Positions 36,614 through 45,554 of a stretch of 64,000 nt of DNA are shown piece after piece. This DNA comes from Gemmatimonadales bacterium UBA2989 (GTDB lineage Bacteria > Gemmatimonadota > Gemmatimonadetes > Longimicrobiales > Gaopeijiaceae): positions 31,880 through 95,879 of the forward strand of contig DEAF01000034.1 in assembly GCA_002346625.1 (NCBI GenBank), given 5' to 3'. Position 1 is the first letter of the stretch, and each line of letters starts with the position of its first letter. Below the pieces are notes generated by a model that was not told where the DNA came from, made no database searches, and saw only the letters and a list, made by a program, of their open reading frames with translations. The position numbers and the translations under genes are program-made.

Positions 36614-38533
36614 GTGACTCTCTTAAACTCAATCAAAAGTCCTGGGGATATCCGTTTGTTGTCCAGAGACCAGTTGGGTGGCCTAGTCGATGAAGCTAGG
36701 GATCGCCACATCGACGTAATCTCTAAAATAGGAGGCCATTTCGGAGCTAGCCTTGGTGTTGCTGAAATCACCGTGGCTCTTCATTACACCTTTGATACTC
36801 CCCGGGATAAGTTGATCTGGGACACAGGTCATCAATGTTATATACACAAAATTTTGACTGGTAGAAATGATCGACTGTCTACTATAAGACAAAAAGATGG
36901 CTTAGCTCCTTTCCTTAGGCGGGACGAGTCGGAATATGATCACTTTGGTGCAGGGCATGCAGCCACATCAATTTCGGCGGCCCTGGGCACCGCTATAGCA
37001 CGAGATTTAAAAGGAGATGATTTTAACGTAGTTGCGATTATTGGTGATGGAGCTATGGGGTCTGGGTTGGCCTATGAGGCGCTCAACAATGCAGGGCACA
37101 CGGATCGTAACTTGATTGTTGTCCTTAATGACAACAATCATTCCATAGCCCCTAATGTTGGAGCTCTGAATAAATACTTAACGGAAGTCATCACACATCC
37201 ACTTTATAATAAAATTCGTGACGAGGTTAAAGATTTGCTCGCAAAAGGCCCTGGCGGTGTTAAGGGTCTTTTGAGGCAGATGGCTGGTCGGGCAGAGGAT
37301 AGTGTAAAAGGATTTTTTGTACCAGGTATGTTGTTCCAAAAATTGGGGTTCCGTTATATCGGTCCTGTGGATGGTCACGATATCGATGCTCTCGTCGATG
37401 TTTTTTCTGCAGTTCAATCTCTTGATGGCCCAATTCTTATCCATGCTGTAACTCAAAAAGGGAAAGGATTTTATTTAGCTGAGGAAGATGCTTATAAATG
37501 GCATGCGGCATCACCTTTCAACAAAATTTCTGGAGAAGCTAAGAACAAATCGAGTGGATTGCCGCGCTACCAAAAAGTATTTGGACGAGGATTGAAAGAA
37601 CTTGGAGAGATTGATGATAGAATTGTAGCTATTACGGCTGGCATGCCGGATGGCACCAGCACCGATATCTTTGAGCAAGCTTTCCCAGATCGATATTTTG
37701 ATGTGGGGATTGCAGAAGCCCATGCTGTGACTGCTGCTGCCGGGATGGCTACACAAAAAGGTATCAGGCCTGTAGTCTGTATCTATTCTACATTTCTGCA
37801 GAGAGCCTTTGACAGTATTGTTCATGACGTGGCACTTCAGAATCTGCCTGTAGTTTTTTGTATGGATCGTGCTGGTATTGCTGGCCCAGATGGGCCTACC
37901 CACCATGGTGCTTTTGATATCCCTTATATGATGACAATTCCTGAAATGACTGTTACTGCTCCAAAAGACGGTGCGGAAATGTTAGCCCTTGTACGTCTAG
38001 GGATCGACTATGAAGACGGACCTTTCTCTATACGTTGGCCTAGGGATTCTGTGCCGGCAGAAGTGCCTCACGTCAATGATATCCCCGAGATAGATTACGG
38101 AACCTGGGAAATCTTATATCGAGGATCAGACATAGCCTTTCTTGCAACAGGAACTATGGTGGCCGAAGCTCTTAAGGCAGCCGATATTTTGGCAGTCGAG
38201 GGGATTCGGGCTACGGTAGTCAATTGTCGCTTTTTGAAGCCACATGATGGTGAAATTCTCCAGGAGGTAGTCAGTAGGCATCAGAACGTCATAACCCTAG
38301 AAGAAGGGGCTGTCTTAAATGGTTTTGGGGCTTACATCGTTCGTGAGATTAATTGCCTGGATGTTGGACATCAGGTATATGTGAGTTGCCTGGGTATTCC
38401 AGATCGATTTGTAGAACATGGCGCACGAGATGTTTTGCTTCGAGAGGCAGGACTTGATTCTGAAAAAATAATTGCTGAAACAAAAATCATGCTTGGTGGC
38501 ATTGCTTACTCTCCATCTGCGGAGACTGCGTGA
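36614..38533 (+). CDS. dxs: 1-deoxy-D-xylulose-5-phosphate synthase
   Basis: Thiamine diphosphate enzyme joining pyruvate and glyceraldehyde 3-phosphate, first step of the MEP isoprenoid pathway. 639 residues from GTG 36614, at the usual family start (LLNSIKSPGDIRLLS). The TPP motif is GDGAMGSGLAYEALNNAG, and the His of DTGHQCYIHK is conserved. The pyrimidine domain begins near YQKVFGRGLKELG and contains the GIAEAHAVTAAAG segment. It ends with a GTGA overlap with nadK. The 120-base gap before it shows no feature. Confidence 0.96.
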   Translation: MTLLNSIKSPGDIRLLSRDQLGGLVDEARDRHIDVISKIGGHFGASLGVAEITVALHYTFDTPRDKLIWDTGHQCYIHKILTGRNDRLSTIRQKDGLAPFLRRDESEYDHFGAGHAATSISAALGTAIARDLKGDDFNVVAIIGDGAMGSGLAYEALNNAGHTDRNLIVVLNDNNHSIAPNVGALNKYLTEVITHPLYNKIRDEVKDLLAKGPGGVKGLLRQMAGRAEDSVKGFFVPGMLFQKLGFRYIGPVDGHDIDALVDVFSAVQSLDGPILIHAVTQKGKGFYLAEEDAYKWHAASPFNKISGEAKNKSSGLPRYQKVFGRGLKELGEIDDRIVAITAGMPDGTSTDIFEQAFPDRYFDVGIAEAHAVTAAAGMATQKGIRPVVCIYSTFLQRAFDSIVHDVALQNLPVVFCMDRAGIAGPDGPTHHGAFDIPYMMTIPEMTVTAPKDGAEMLALVRLGIDYEDGPFSIRWPRDSVPAEVPHVNDIPEIDYGTWEILYRGSDIAFLATGTMVAEALKAADILAVEGIRATVVNCRFLKPHDGEILQEVVSRHQNVITLEEGAVLNGFGAYIVREINCLDVGHQVYVSCLGIPDRFVEHGARDVLLREAGLDSEKIIAETKIMLGGIAYSPSAETA

Positions 38534-39429
38534 CAAACAAAGATAAATTTGAACGTATTGGTGTGCTTGGATGCTCTGCAGTGGGGCCCACTCAAGAAGC
38601 TTTGCTTGACTGTATTGAACGTCTACTCCTGTTTGCTCAAAATCACAAGCTCAAAATTTACTTTGAAGAACGTCTTAATCTTACAGGCACACTCCATACC
38701 TTAGACCTCGACGATCATCCGGTCGATTTGCTTATTGCTGTAGGGGGTGATGGTACCCTTCTAAGGGCAGGACGTATGGCTGCGGGCAGGGAAATACCAG
38801 TTCTTGGGATAAATATTGGCCACCTCGGTTTCCTGGCAGCTCTGCCTCATCTTGAGATGGATGATCGCCTCATCCGTGTTCTGGATGGAGATTATGTTCT
38901 GGATAGGAGGTTCATGGTAGAAGCCAGAATTGTTAATAATGATGATGCAGGGGATAATCTTTTTTTAGCATGGAATGACTTTGTTATTCACAAGCGTGGG
39001 GTAGCCGAGGTCACTCGCCTGAATTTACGTGTTAGAGATGATGAAGGATGGCAGGATGTTGGTAGTTTTTCTGGCGATGGGGTAATCGTATCTACACCTA
39101 CGGGATCTACTGCGTATTCACTGTCAGCGGGTGGGCCTATTGTGGTTCCATTGGTTGAATGTCTCATCGTCACTCCGATTTGTCCCCATACACTAGCAAT
39201 GCGTCCTTTAGTTATTCCTGCAAATCAAGTCCTGCAAGTTAGCCCTCTTGAAAGAGCAGATGAGCTGGTTTTGACTGCTGATGGACAGATGGTTTCTGAC
39301 TTTGTTGTGGGCACCGAAATTCATATCACTCGTTCTGATGTGGAAATTCCACTAGTACGTTTTGCTGATCAAAACTTTTTTGGGGCACTGCAGAAGAAAC
39401 TTAATTGGGCTGCCCGTCCATCAGGATGA
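38530..39429 (+). CDS. nadK: NAD kinase
   Basis: Phosphorylates NAD to NADP. 299 residues from the GTG at 38530, overlapping the dxs stop by four bases. Motifs are the GGDGTLLRAGR nucleotide loop near residue 75, NIGHLGFLAALP and the TPTGSTAYSLSAGGPIV segment. In several genomes recN follows nadK; here a terminator and a convergent outer-membrane protein gene follow instead. NADPH supply links to folD, dxs and murB function in a general way. Confidence 0.96.
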   Translation: MTNKDKFERIGVLGCSAVGPTQEALLDCIERLLLFAQNHKLKIYFEERLNLTGTLHTLDLDDHPVDLLIAVGGDGTLLRAGRMAAGREIPVLGINIGHLGFLAALPHLEMDDRLIRVLDGDYVLDRRFMVEARIVNNDDAGDNLFLAWNDFVIHKRGVAEVTRLNLRVRDDEGWQDVGSFSGDGVIVSTPTGSTAYSLSAGGPIVVPLVECLIVTPICPHTLAMRPLVIPANQVLQVSPLERADELVLTADGQMVSDFVVGTEIHITRSDVEIPLVRFADQNFFGALQKKLNWAARPSG

Positions 39430-39460
39430 ATCTGGATGTTTTTTAATTCCAGATTTTTTT
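39430..39460 (+). terminator. Intrinsic terminator after nadK
   Basis: ATCTGGA at 39430-39436 pairs perfectly with TCCAGAT at 39448-39454, followed by six T. It begins one base after the nadK stop and overlaps the last bases of the convergent gene at 39443. Confidence 0.85.
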
Positions 39461-41077
39461 GAATAACCTTAATCCAAATTCAATACGATCCATCTTAGGG
39501 GTGAGCCCCCCTCCTCCCGACACGCTCCTGCGAAGCAATAATCTGGCTTCGGTAGGTCGCCCCTTACCATTCTGTAGGGTGGAGTAGACAACGCCGATTC
39601 CGATATCCAATAGATCTTGTCCGGTTTCCAGTTCTAATAGGCTAACGTCTGATGATGAATTTGTGCTTATGGATTCATAGGAATCCATGTTTTTTGAAAA
39701 AGCTGTCAAATCTAAGGCTACGGACATAACATCGGTAAGTTGAAATCTTGGGGTTAGGCGTAGCTGTAGGTAATTGCCGGGTTTCCAGCGAACAATTTGA
39801 GTTGTCTGGAGAGATGGGAAAGCTTCGTCTGGACTTGATATTCTGCGTGGGACTAGAGTTGAATAAGAAAATCCGTAACGTATTTCTCCCCATATACCTA
39901 AGCGATTCACATTTAACCCGCCAAATAAGTTCACCTCCAAGTCGTTCTGTCCATCGCCGCTTCCTTTATCTATGAAATTTTCAGGTAAATCAACTTTACC
40001 TGTGCCAAGACGAATAAGGCTGCCTGCACCGATTTGATAGTTAATATCAGAATGCGTTCTGTATTCTCCGTCATTTTGTTCAGAGCCCCAGAGTCTAAAG
40101 TTGGCGTAGAGTTCGACGTCGCCCATTTCCCACAAGCTACGCCATGAACTAAATGGTGCACCGGTTACGCCGTATCCAGGATTGGTAATAAGATTTCCGT
40201 ATTTACCTTCATTGAGAAGTTCAGTAGCTAGCGGAATGTTATTTGGAAATGGCACCCCCAGGCCTTGGTGCGCAGCCATGAGAGTTTGTACCCGATACTG
40301 GAGGGCGTTTCCTGTGACGGTTCCTTCTAAGGGGAAGACACCATGAGAAGTGAAGGCTCCAACAATAGCACTTTGAAATTCTTGGCTTTCTGCAAGGAGT
40401 GCGGAAGATTCAATACAGTTTGATGATGACGGATTGGATGAACACAGATTTTTTGAGATATTTTTGAGACTTGCTTCAGCTGCAAGCAGTTCTCCTAAAA
40501 AATTATCTACTCTAATGGGGTCACTGGCAGAGGGGGTGATTCCGGCGTTAGCTCCGCTAGGGTTGAATGTTGATGCTACTTCCGCCCTGCGTTGAGAAAA
40601 CGGCACCATAACCCCTACACTAAGCCAACTGGATATTCCAATATCTATGCGTATGGGAAGCCAGACAGCACTTTGAGTTATGACAGCCTTGCTGGACCCC
40701 AGGATAAATGGTTCAACTTCTACCCCGGCTGCTTTTTTGATGTTTTGTTCTAAAACTTCCAATCCTGGGAAAATCCTTGTGCCCACAGATGCATCAGAGA
40801 AATCGAAACCAAGGGGCTCTTCTTCTTTTATTAAACTCCCATACCTATCAGTTCTTTTTCCGAATCTTGTATCAGAATGAAGATATGAAGTGCTGATGTC
40901 TATACGGATATGCCCAGGGGAAATTAAGGGGCCAGAAATTTCTTGAGTGCTCGCAAGTAATGGTGTTAAGGCCATCAGGAGTGTTGGCAGTGTTGATGAA
41001 ATCAACGCAACACCAAAAAGATTTTTGCAATTTGGTGTAATATCTTTTACAAGGTTGTGATTAAGAATTGTCCCCAT
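39443..41077 (-). CDS. Probable outer-membrane beta-barrel protein
   Basis: A 544-residue protein of unknown function. A hydrophobic stretch at about residues 20-43 ending LLASTQ acts as a signal peptide, perhaps from a later start than the ATG used. The mature part alternates polar and aromatic residues in strand-like repeats (RIDIGISSWLSVGVMVPFSQRR, LQLRLTPRFQLTDVMSVALDL) and ends in a barrel-like segment IEFGLRLFKKIWN, all broken by loops. A Cys pair is present in CSSNPSSSNC. It may be a porin or a transporter of hydrophobic compounds. No partner gene is adjacent. Confidence 0.75.
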   Translation of the reverse strand: MGTILNHNLVKDITPNCKNLFGVALISSTLPTLLMALTPLLASTQEISGPLISPGHIRIDISTSYLHSDTRFGKRTDRYGSLIKEEEPLGFDFSDASVGTRIFPGLEVLEQNIKKAAGVEVEPFILGSSKAVITQSAVWLPIRIDIGISSWLSVGVMVPFSQRRAEVASTFNPSGANAGITPSASDPIRVDNFLGELLAAEASLKNISKNLCSSNPSSSNCIESSALLAESQEFQSAIVGAFTSHGVFPLEGTVTGNALQYRVQTLMAAHQGLGVPFPNNIPLATELLNEGKYGNLITNPGYGVTGAPFSSWRSLWEMGDVELYANFRLWGSEQNDGEYRTHSDINYQIGAGSLIRLGTGKVDLPENFIDKGSGDGQNDLEVNLFGGLNVNRLGIWGEIRYGFSYSTLVPRRISSPDEAFPSLQTTQIVRWKPGNYLQLRLTPRFQLTDVMSVALDLTAFSKNMDSYESISTNSSSDVSLLELETGQDLLDIGIGVVYSTLQNGKGRPTEARLLLRRSVSGGGGLTPKMDRIEFGLRLFKKIWN

Positions 41078-41179
41078 ACCAAATCAATACTCCTCGATGT
41101 AATTCAAGCTTCTTTGCCCTGACAATTTTAAAAGCTTTATGTGGCGAAAAATTTAATTGAAAAGTTGATTATTCGGAAC

Positions 41180-41208
41180 TTGACACTTTTTGGCCCTCTG
41201 TCTACCTT
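41180..41208 (+). promoter_or_regulatory. Sigma-70-type promoter before the tRNA pair
   Basis: A perfect -35 TTGACA at 41180-41185 and TACCTT at 41203-41208, spaced 17 bases. The same CTTGACACTTTTT string occurs before argG. Predicted start of transcription is near 41215. Confidence 0.6.
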
Positions 41209-41214
41209 CCAGCC

Positions 41215-41278
41215 CTTAAATGAGAAGGGTGCTTTGGAGATATTTCCCCCGTTTAGGGATTACCCAAAGCACCTTTTT
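41215..41278 (+). ncRNA. Candidate small RNA or leader ending in a terminator
   Basis: From the predicted start near 41215 the transcript can form CCCTT/AAGGG (41213-41217 with 41225-41229) or, in competition, a perfect ten-pair stem GGTGCTTTGG/CCAAAGCACC (41228-41237 with 41264-41273) followed by five T. An inner CCC/GGG hairpin also fits. The terminator lies five bases before tRNA-Gly. It could be a 64-base RNA, or an upstream transcript's end with the tRNAs read from elsewhere. No known RNA family is recognised. Confidence 0.4.
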
Positions 41279-41283
41279 CGTTG

Positions 41284-41356
<73 letters not shown>

Positions 41357-41404
41357 CTCCAATAAGGAGTTAGCCTTCTATCAGACGATCGGCACTTATG
41401 ATCA

Positions 41405-41476
41405 GGCGCCGTAGCCAAGTGGTAAGGCAGAGGCCTGCAAAGCCTTTATTCCCCGGTTCGAATCCGGGCGGCGCCT
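41405..41476 (+). tRNA. tRNA-Cys (GCA)
   Basis: Acceptor GGCGCCG at 41405-41411 pairs with CGGCGCC at 41469-41475; the discriminator is T, as required for Cys identity. The anticodon loop CTGCAAA gives GCA. The T arm contains GGTTCGAATCC. CCA is not encoded. It follows tRNA-Gly by 48 bases, probably in one transcript. Confidence 0.96.
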
Positions 41477-41546
41477 CTCATTGTAAATCTTTATTAAAAA
41501 ATGATTTAAACTCTATCACTTACAGTGTTTTTACAGGGGAAAAGCT

Positions 41547-43166
41547 ATGTGTAGGGGATCACTTAAGATTTATTTTCTCAATTTAGTACTCCTCGCCACT
41601 ATTGTGCCCAATGTGTACGGGCAGGACAGCTTGGAACCTGAAATGCCAGATAGCTTTAAAGAGCCGATGCCTCTTTTTACTAAGGGGCTTGGGCCATTTT
41701 CTAGAACGATTACCACTGAACTCTCCGAGTCTCAAGCTTTCTTTGATCAAGGGATACAGTTGATGTATGCATTTACACCTGAGGATGCGGCCCGCTCATT
41801 CCGTGAGGCGCAAATTCGGGATCCTTTGTGTGCGATGTGTTATTGGGGTGAGGCGTGGGCTTGGGGCCCTTACATGAATGGTTCCATGGGACCAGGATCC
41901 CTTGGCAGGGCTAAGTATGCTATTAAAAAAGCATTGGAACTTGTCGGGGGACATACCAATTCAGTGGAAGAAGATCTTATAAATGCCATGGCGGTTCGCT
42001 ATATAGATCGAACAGATCACACACCTAGAATAAAAATAGATACAGTATACGCTAAAGCTATGTCGAAAGTGTATGCAGATAACCCCAATGACCTAGATGT
42101 TGGTTTTCTATACGGTGAAAGCCTTATGCTTTTAGAGCCAAGGCGTGGAAATTGGAATATTGAACGCAAAGAAATCCAACTTATCCATAAGATTCTTGAG
42201 GGTTCACTTTTTCAAGATATAACCCATCCGGGTGTTTGCCACTTGTACATTCATGCAACTGAGTCGACGGTGAATCCTGAAAAGGCTGAAGAATGTGCAG
42301 ATCATTTGGGCAGCTCTATTCCAGGGGCTAGCCATATTAACCATATGCCTTCTCACACTTATAACAGGATAGGGCGTTGGGCGGATGCTGTACGTGCTAA
42401 TGTCCAAGCTTTTCATTCTGACCAAGCAGCAGCATACGGTGAAGGGTTTGCTATTTATCCATCTCACAATTTGCATATGCTTCTTTTTGCAGCTTCTATG
42501 GACGGGCAAGGTGCGATAGCTATGCAGGCTGGGAAAGATTATGCCAAGGTTACTGGAGGCGCTAAATATTACGAGATTTTGACAAAAGTCCGCTTTGGAC
42601 GTTTCGATGAAATCCTTGAAATTGAAAACGATGCTACTAATCCAATCTTTCGTGGATTCGGGGAATTTGGTCATGGTTATGCTGCTCTTCGCACGGGTGA
42701 TATAGATTTGGCCAAAAAATCTTTAAATGCCTTAGAAAAGAGTGCACGTGAAGCTCCTGAAGAAGTTGCTTTCCGGGGGCATTCGGCAGCGGATCTATTG
42801 GGTGTTGTGGGGGGGATTCTGAAAGGTGAAATTTTACGGGAAGAGGGCCTTTTGGATGATGCCATTAATGCGCTTGAAGTTGCTGTGGATATTGAAGATG
42901 GATTGCGTTATGATGAGCCTGAGCCTCTAAATTTCTCTGCTCGTCATTGGCTGGGGGCGGCTTTATTGGAGGTGGGACGTCCTGTTTTAGCTGAACAAGT
43001 ATATCTGGCTGCATTATCTGACCACCCTCACAATGGATGGTCGCTTTTTGGTCTTGAACAGGCTGTGCGTAGTCAAGGTCGTACCGCTGAGGCAGATGAA
43101 GTGCTCAAGGCATTTAACGCGGCTTGGTCTCGTGCTGATGTATGGTTGAGGTCTTCTCGTTTCTAG
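41547..43166 (+). CDS. Exported TPR-repeat protein with His/Cys motifs
   Basis: A 539-residue protein with AGGGGA before the ATG and a signal peptide to about residue 25 (VYGQ). Helical TPR-like repeats run through most of it (FDQGIQLMYAFTPEDAARSF, and repeats near the C-terminus). Between them are strong conserved blocks: a CAMC motif at 95-98 with WGEAWAWGP, then H227, H232, H236 and E239 (HPGVCHLYIHATES), and H263, H266, H270 (ASHINHMPSHTYNRIGRW). The spacing of His residues suggests metal binding, which is inference. I recall similar proteins only as TPR proteins of unknown function. Confidence 0.78.
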   Translation: MCRGSLKIYFLNLVLLATIVPNVYGQDSLEPEMPDSFKEPMPLFTKGLGPFSRTITTELSESQAFFDQGIQLMYAFTPEDAARSFREAQIRDPLCAMCYWGEAWAWGPYMNGSMGPGSLGRAKYAIKKALELVGGHTNSVEEDLINAMAVRYIDRTDHTPRIKIDTVYAKAMSKVYADNPNDLDVGFLYGESLMLLEPRRGNWNIERKEIQLIHKILEGSLFQDITHPGVCHLYIHATESTVNPEKAEECADHLGSSIPGASHINHMPSHTYNRIGRWADAVRANVQAFHSDQAAAYGEGFAIYPSHNLHMLLFAASMDGQGAIAMQAGKDYAKVTGGAKYYEILTKVRFGRFDEILEIENDATNPIFRGFGEFGHGYAALRTGDIDLAKKSLNALEKSAREAPEEVAFRGHSAADLLGVVGGILKGEILREEGLLDDAINALEVAVDIEDGLRYDEPEPLNFSARHWLGAALLEVGRPVLAEQVYLAALSDHPHNGWSLFGLEQAVRSQGRTAEADEVLKAFNAAWSRADVWLRSSRF

Positions 43167-43265
43167 GCTGCCCGCTAGTGGCCATCTGTTTTCGTATACT
43201 ATAATAGTTATGTGTACGAGATGTGACTCAGAGTATGTTTATTATCTGTCCGATTTTATTTAAGC

Positions 43266-45551
43266 GTGAATCTTAATAAACAAAATCCTGTAACGCCTAC
43301 ATTTGCTCGGCACCTCGGGCTCTTTGACGCCACTATGATTGGAGTCGGAGCCATGATCGGTGCGGGCATTTTTGTTCTCACCGGAATCGCAGCAGGAGAA
43401 TCAGGGCCGGCATCCATCCTTGCTTTCGGTTTGAATGGTGTGGTTACACTTCTCACAGCGTTTGCTTATGCAGAGCTCGCTACTGCAATTCCCGAAGCTG
43501 GAGGTGGTTATGCCTATGTAAGGCGTGCTTTCCCCGGCCTTATGGGGTTTACGGCTGGCTGGATGCTTTGGTTTGCCTATACGGTAGCGTGTAGCCTCTA
43601 TGCGTTAGGTTTCGCTGGGTATTTCTGGGAATTCTTTATCAAATACTTACCTGATGCCGCACATGGGTTTTTTGGAGTAATAGGCGAACAAGGGGCGGTT
43701 TTACTAGTAACGCTTGTGGTGGGCATTTTATTTGTCCAATTGAACGCCCGTGGGACTGCAGTAACAGGAAAGGCTGAAAATGTCCTAACAGTTACTAAGC
43801 TGTTCGTGCTAGGGATTTTCATAGCATACGGTCTAAAAAAAATCTTTAATGATCCAGGACATGCGGTATCTAGCTTCAATCCCTTTTTCCCAGAAGGGAT
43901 GGGCGGTGTGATCGTTGCGATGGGTCTTACTTTTATAGCCTTTGAGGGGTATGACCTTATTGCTACCGTAGCTGAAGAGATTAAGGATCCGGAGAAAAAT
44001 ATTCCGAAGGCCATTTTTATCTCTTTGAACATTACGATAGTTATGTACCTCTTAATACTCTTCGTGTCTCTAGGAGCAGTAACATCTCCAGATGGCATGC
44101 CTTCGTGGAAATTTTTAGGGAATTACGGAGAAACGGCTATTGTCAGAGCAGCCGAAGGTTTTATGCCTGCATTTGGTGTTGGCGTCATTGTTTTTGGTGG
44201 CCTTCTCTCAACAATGTCAGCTTTAAATGCTACGGTTATGGCATCTTCGAGGGTAGCGTTTTCTATGGGGAGAGACCGTTTATTGCCAAAGTCTCTGGCT
44301 ACGATTCATCCGGATCGTAGGACACCCCATGTCGCTATTTTTATTACTGGAGTAATCTTGCTGTCGATGGCTATGACGCTACCGATTGAAGCGGTTGGTT
44401 CGGCGGCAAGCCTTATATTTTTACTTACTTTTGCCATGGTTAATCTTTCGGTAATTATTCTCCGGAGGAAAGCTCCAGAACTCAAACGTCGCTACAAGGT
44501 GCCGCTTTATCCGTTTATACCGATACTTGCGATTGTCATAAATCTTTACCTGGCTTTTTATCAGTTCACGTTCCAACCATTGGCTTGGTATGTAACAATT
44601 GGATGGATCACTTTAGGGGTCCTGGTCTATTATGCTTATTTCGAAAAACAGGCCGCAGAAATAAGCCCACAAATACTAGAGCCACATCCTTTGGTGGATA
44701 TAGGTGATCATCGAAGGCTTGTTATACCTCTCCATAATCCTGATCACGTTTCTGTGCTTTTGGATTATGCGCGACCTATTGCTGAATCACGTGGTCTCAA
44801 GGAGACAGCTATATCAGTAGTAAATGTGCCTCGTCAGCTCCCTATTCATGAGGGGCTCAGGTTTGCTCATCATCGAGAAGCTTTACTCAAAAAAGGTAGA
44901 GATTATTTTGTGTCTCAAGGATTATCATTAGAAACTGATATTCTGGTAGCCCACAATGCTCACGATGGTATTTTAGAGGGTGCCCGTAGGAATTCCGCTG
45001 ATCTTATGGTAATGGGATGGAAGGGGTTTACAGATACGGGTGATCGGATCTTTGGTGAAGTCGCCGACCAAGTTATTAGGAATTCGCCTTGTGATTTAAT
45101 ACTTCTCAAGTTGGCAAGCTCGGATATACCTCGAAGTTGTCTATTTCCAACTGCAGGGGGGTCTAACTCTCTTTTGGTTTCTGATCTTCTCAGGGTCATT
45201 GCTCCTGCTTTTGACATGACAGTAACGGTATGTCATGTCGTAAGTCCTGATGCTTCAACTGAAGACCGTCTCGATGCTGAGAGGTGGATTGATAAGTCTA
45301 TTAGTATCATGGGTCCGGAAGTGAAGTTTGAAAGGCTAATTATCGAAGGGGATCGTCCTGCCGGTAGTATTGCTCGAGCTAGCAGGGATTATGAGTTGGT
45401 TGCACTAGGTGCGGCTAAGGAGCCATTCATCGAGCAAGTACTTTTCGGTGAGATACCTGAAAAAGTGGCGCGCTATTCTCCGGCCTCCGTGCTAGTGGCT
45501 AAGCAGTATGAAGGCCCAGTCCATTCCTTCTTTAAGCGAGTATTGGGATGA
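43266..45551 (+). CDS. APC-family amino-acid permease fused to two universal-stress domains
   Basis: A 761-residue transporter. Residues 10-460 form an amino acid-polyamine-organocation permease of about twelve helices; the helix 1 signature is MIGVGAMIGAGIF and helix 6 has the FIAFEGYDLIATVAEEIKDP segment. Residues from about 480 to the end form two tandem UspA-like domains, the first containing ADLMVMGWKG and the second ELVALGAAKE. Such tails bind nucleotides in some transporters and may gate transport. The start is GTG 43266 without a strong ribosome site. It converges with glnS with a three-base gap. Confidence 0.88.
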   Translation: MNLNKQNPVTPTFARHLGLFDATMIGVGAMIGAGIFVLTGIAAGESGPASILAFGLNGVVTLLTAFAYAELATAIPEAGGGYAYVRRAFPGLMGFTAGWMLWFAYTVACSLYALGFAGYFWEFFIKYLPDAAHGFFGVIGEQGAVLLVTLVVGILFVQLNARGTAVTGKAENVLTVTKLFVLGIFIAYGLKKIFNDPGHAVSSFNPFFPEGMGGVIVAMGLTFIAFEGYDLIATVAEEIKDPEKNIPKAIFISLNITIVMYLLILFVSLGAVTSPDGMPSWKFLGNYGETAIVRAAEGFMPAFGVGVIVFGGLLSTMSALNATVMASSRVAFSMGRDRLLPKSLATIHPDRRTPHVAIFITGVILLSMAMTLPIEAVGSAASLIFLLTFAMVNLSVIILRRKAPELKRRYKVPLYPFIPILAIVINLYLAFYQFTFQPLAWYVTIGWITLGVLVYYAYFEKQAAEISPQILEPHPLVDIGDHRRLVIPLHNPDHVSVLLDYARPIAESRGLKETAISVVNVPRQLPIHEGLRFAHHREALLKKGRDYFVSQGLSLETDILVAHNAHDGILEGARRNSADLMVMGWKGFTDTGDRIFGEVADQVIRNSPCDLILLKLASSDIPRSCLFPTAGGSNSLLVSDLLRVIAPAFDMTVTVCHVVSPDASTEDRLDAERWIDKSISIMGPEVKFERLIIEGDRPAGSIARASRDYELVALGAAKEPFIEQVLFGEIPEKVARYSPASVLVAKQYEGPVHSFFKRVLG

Positions 45552-45554
45552 CGT

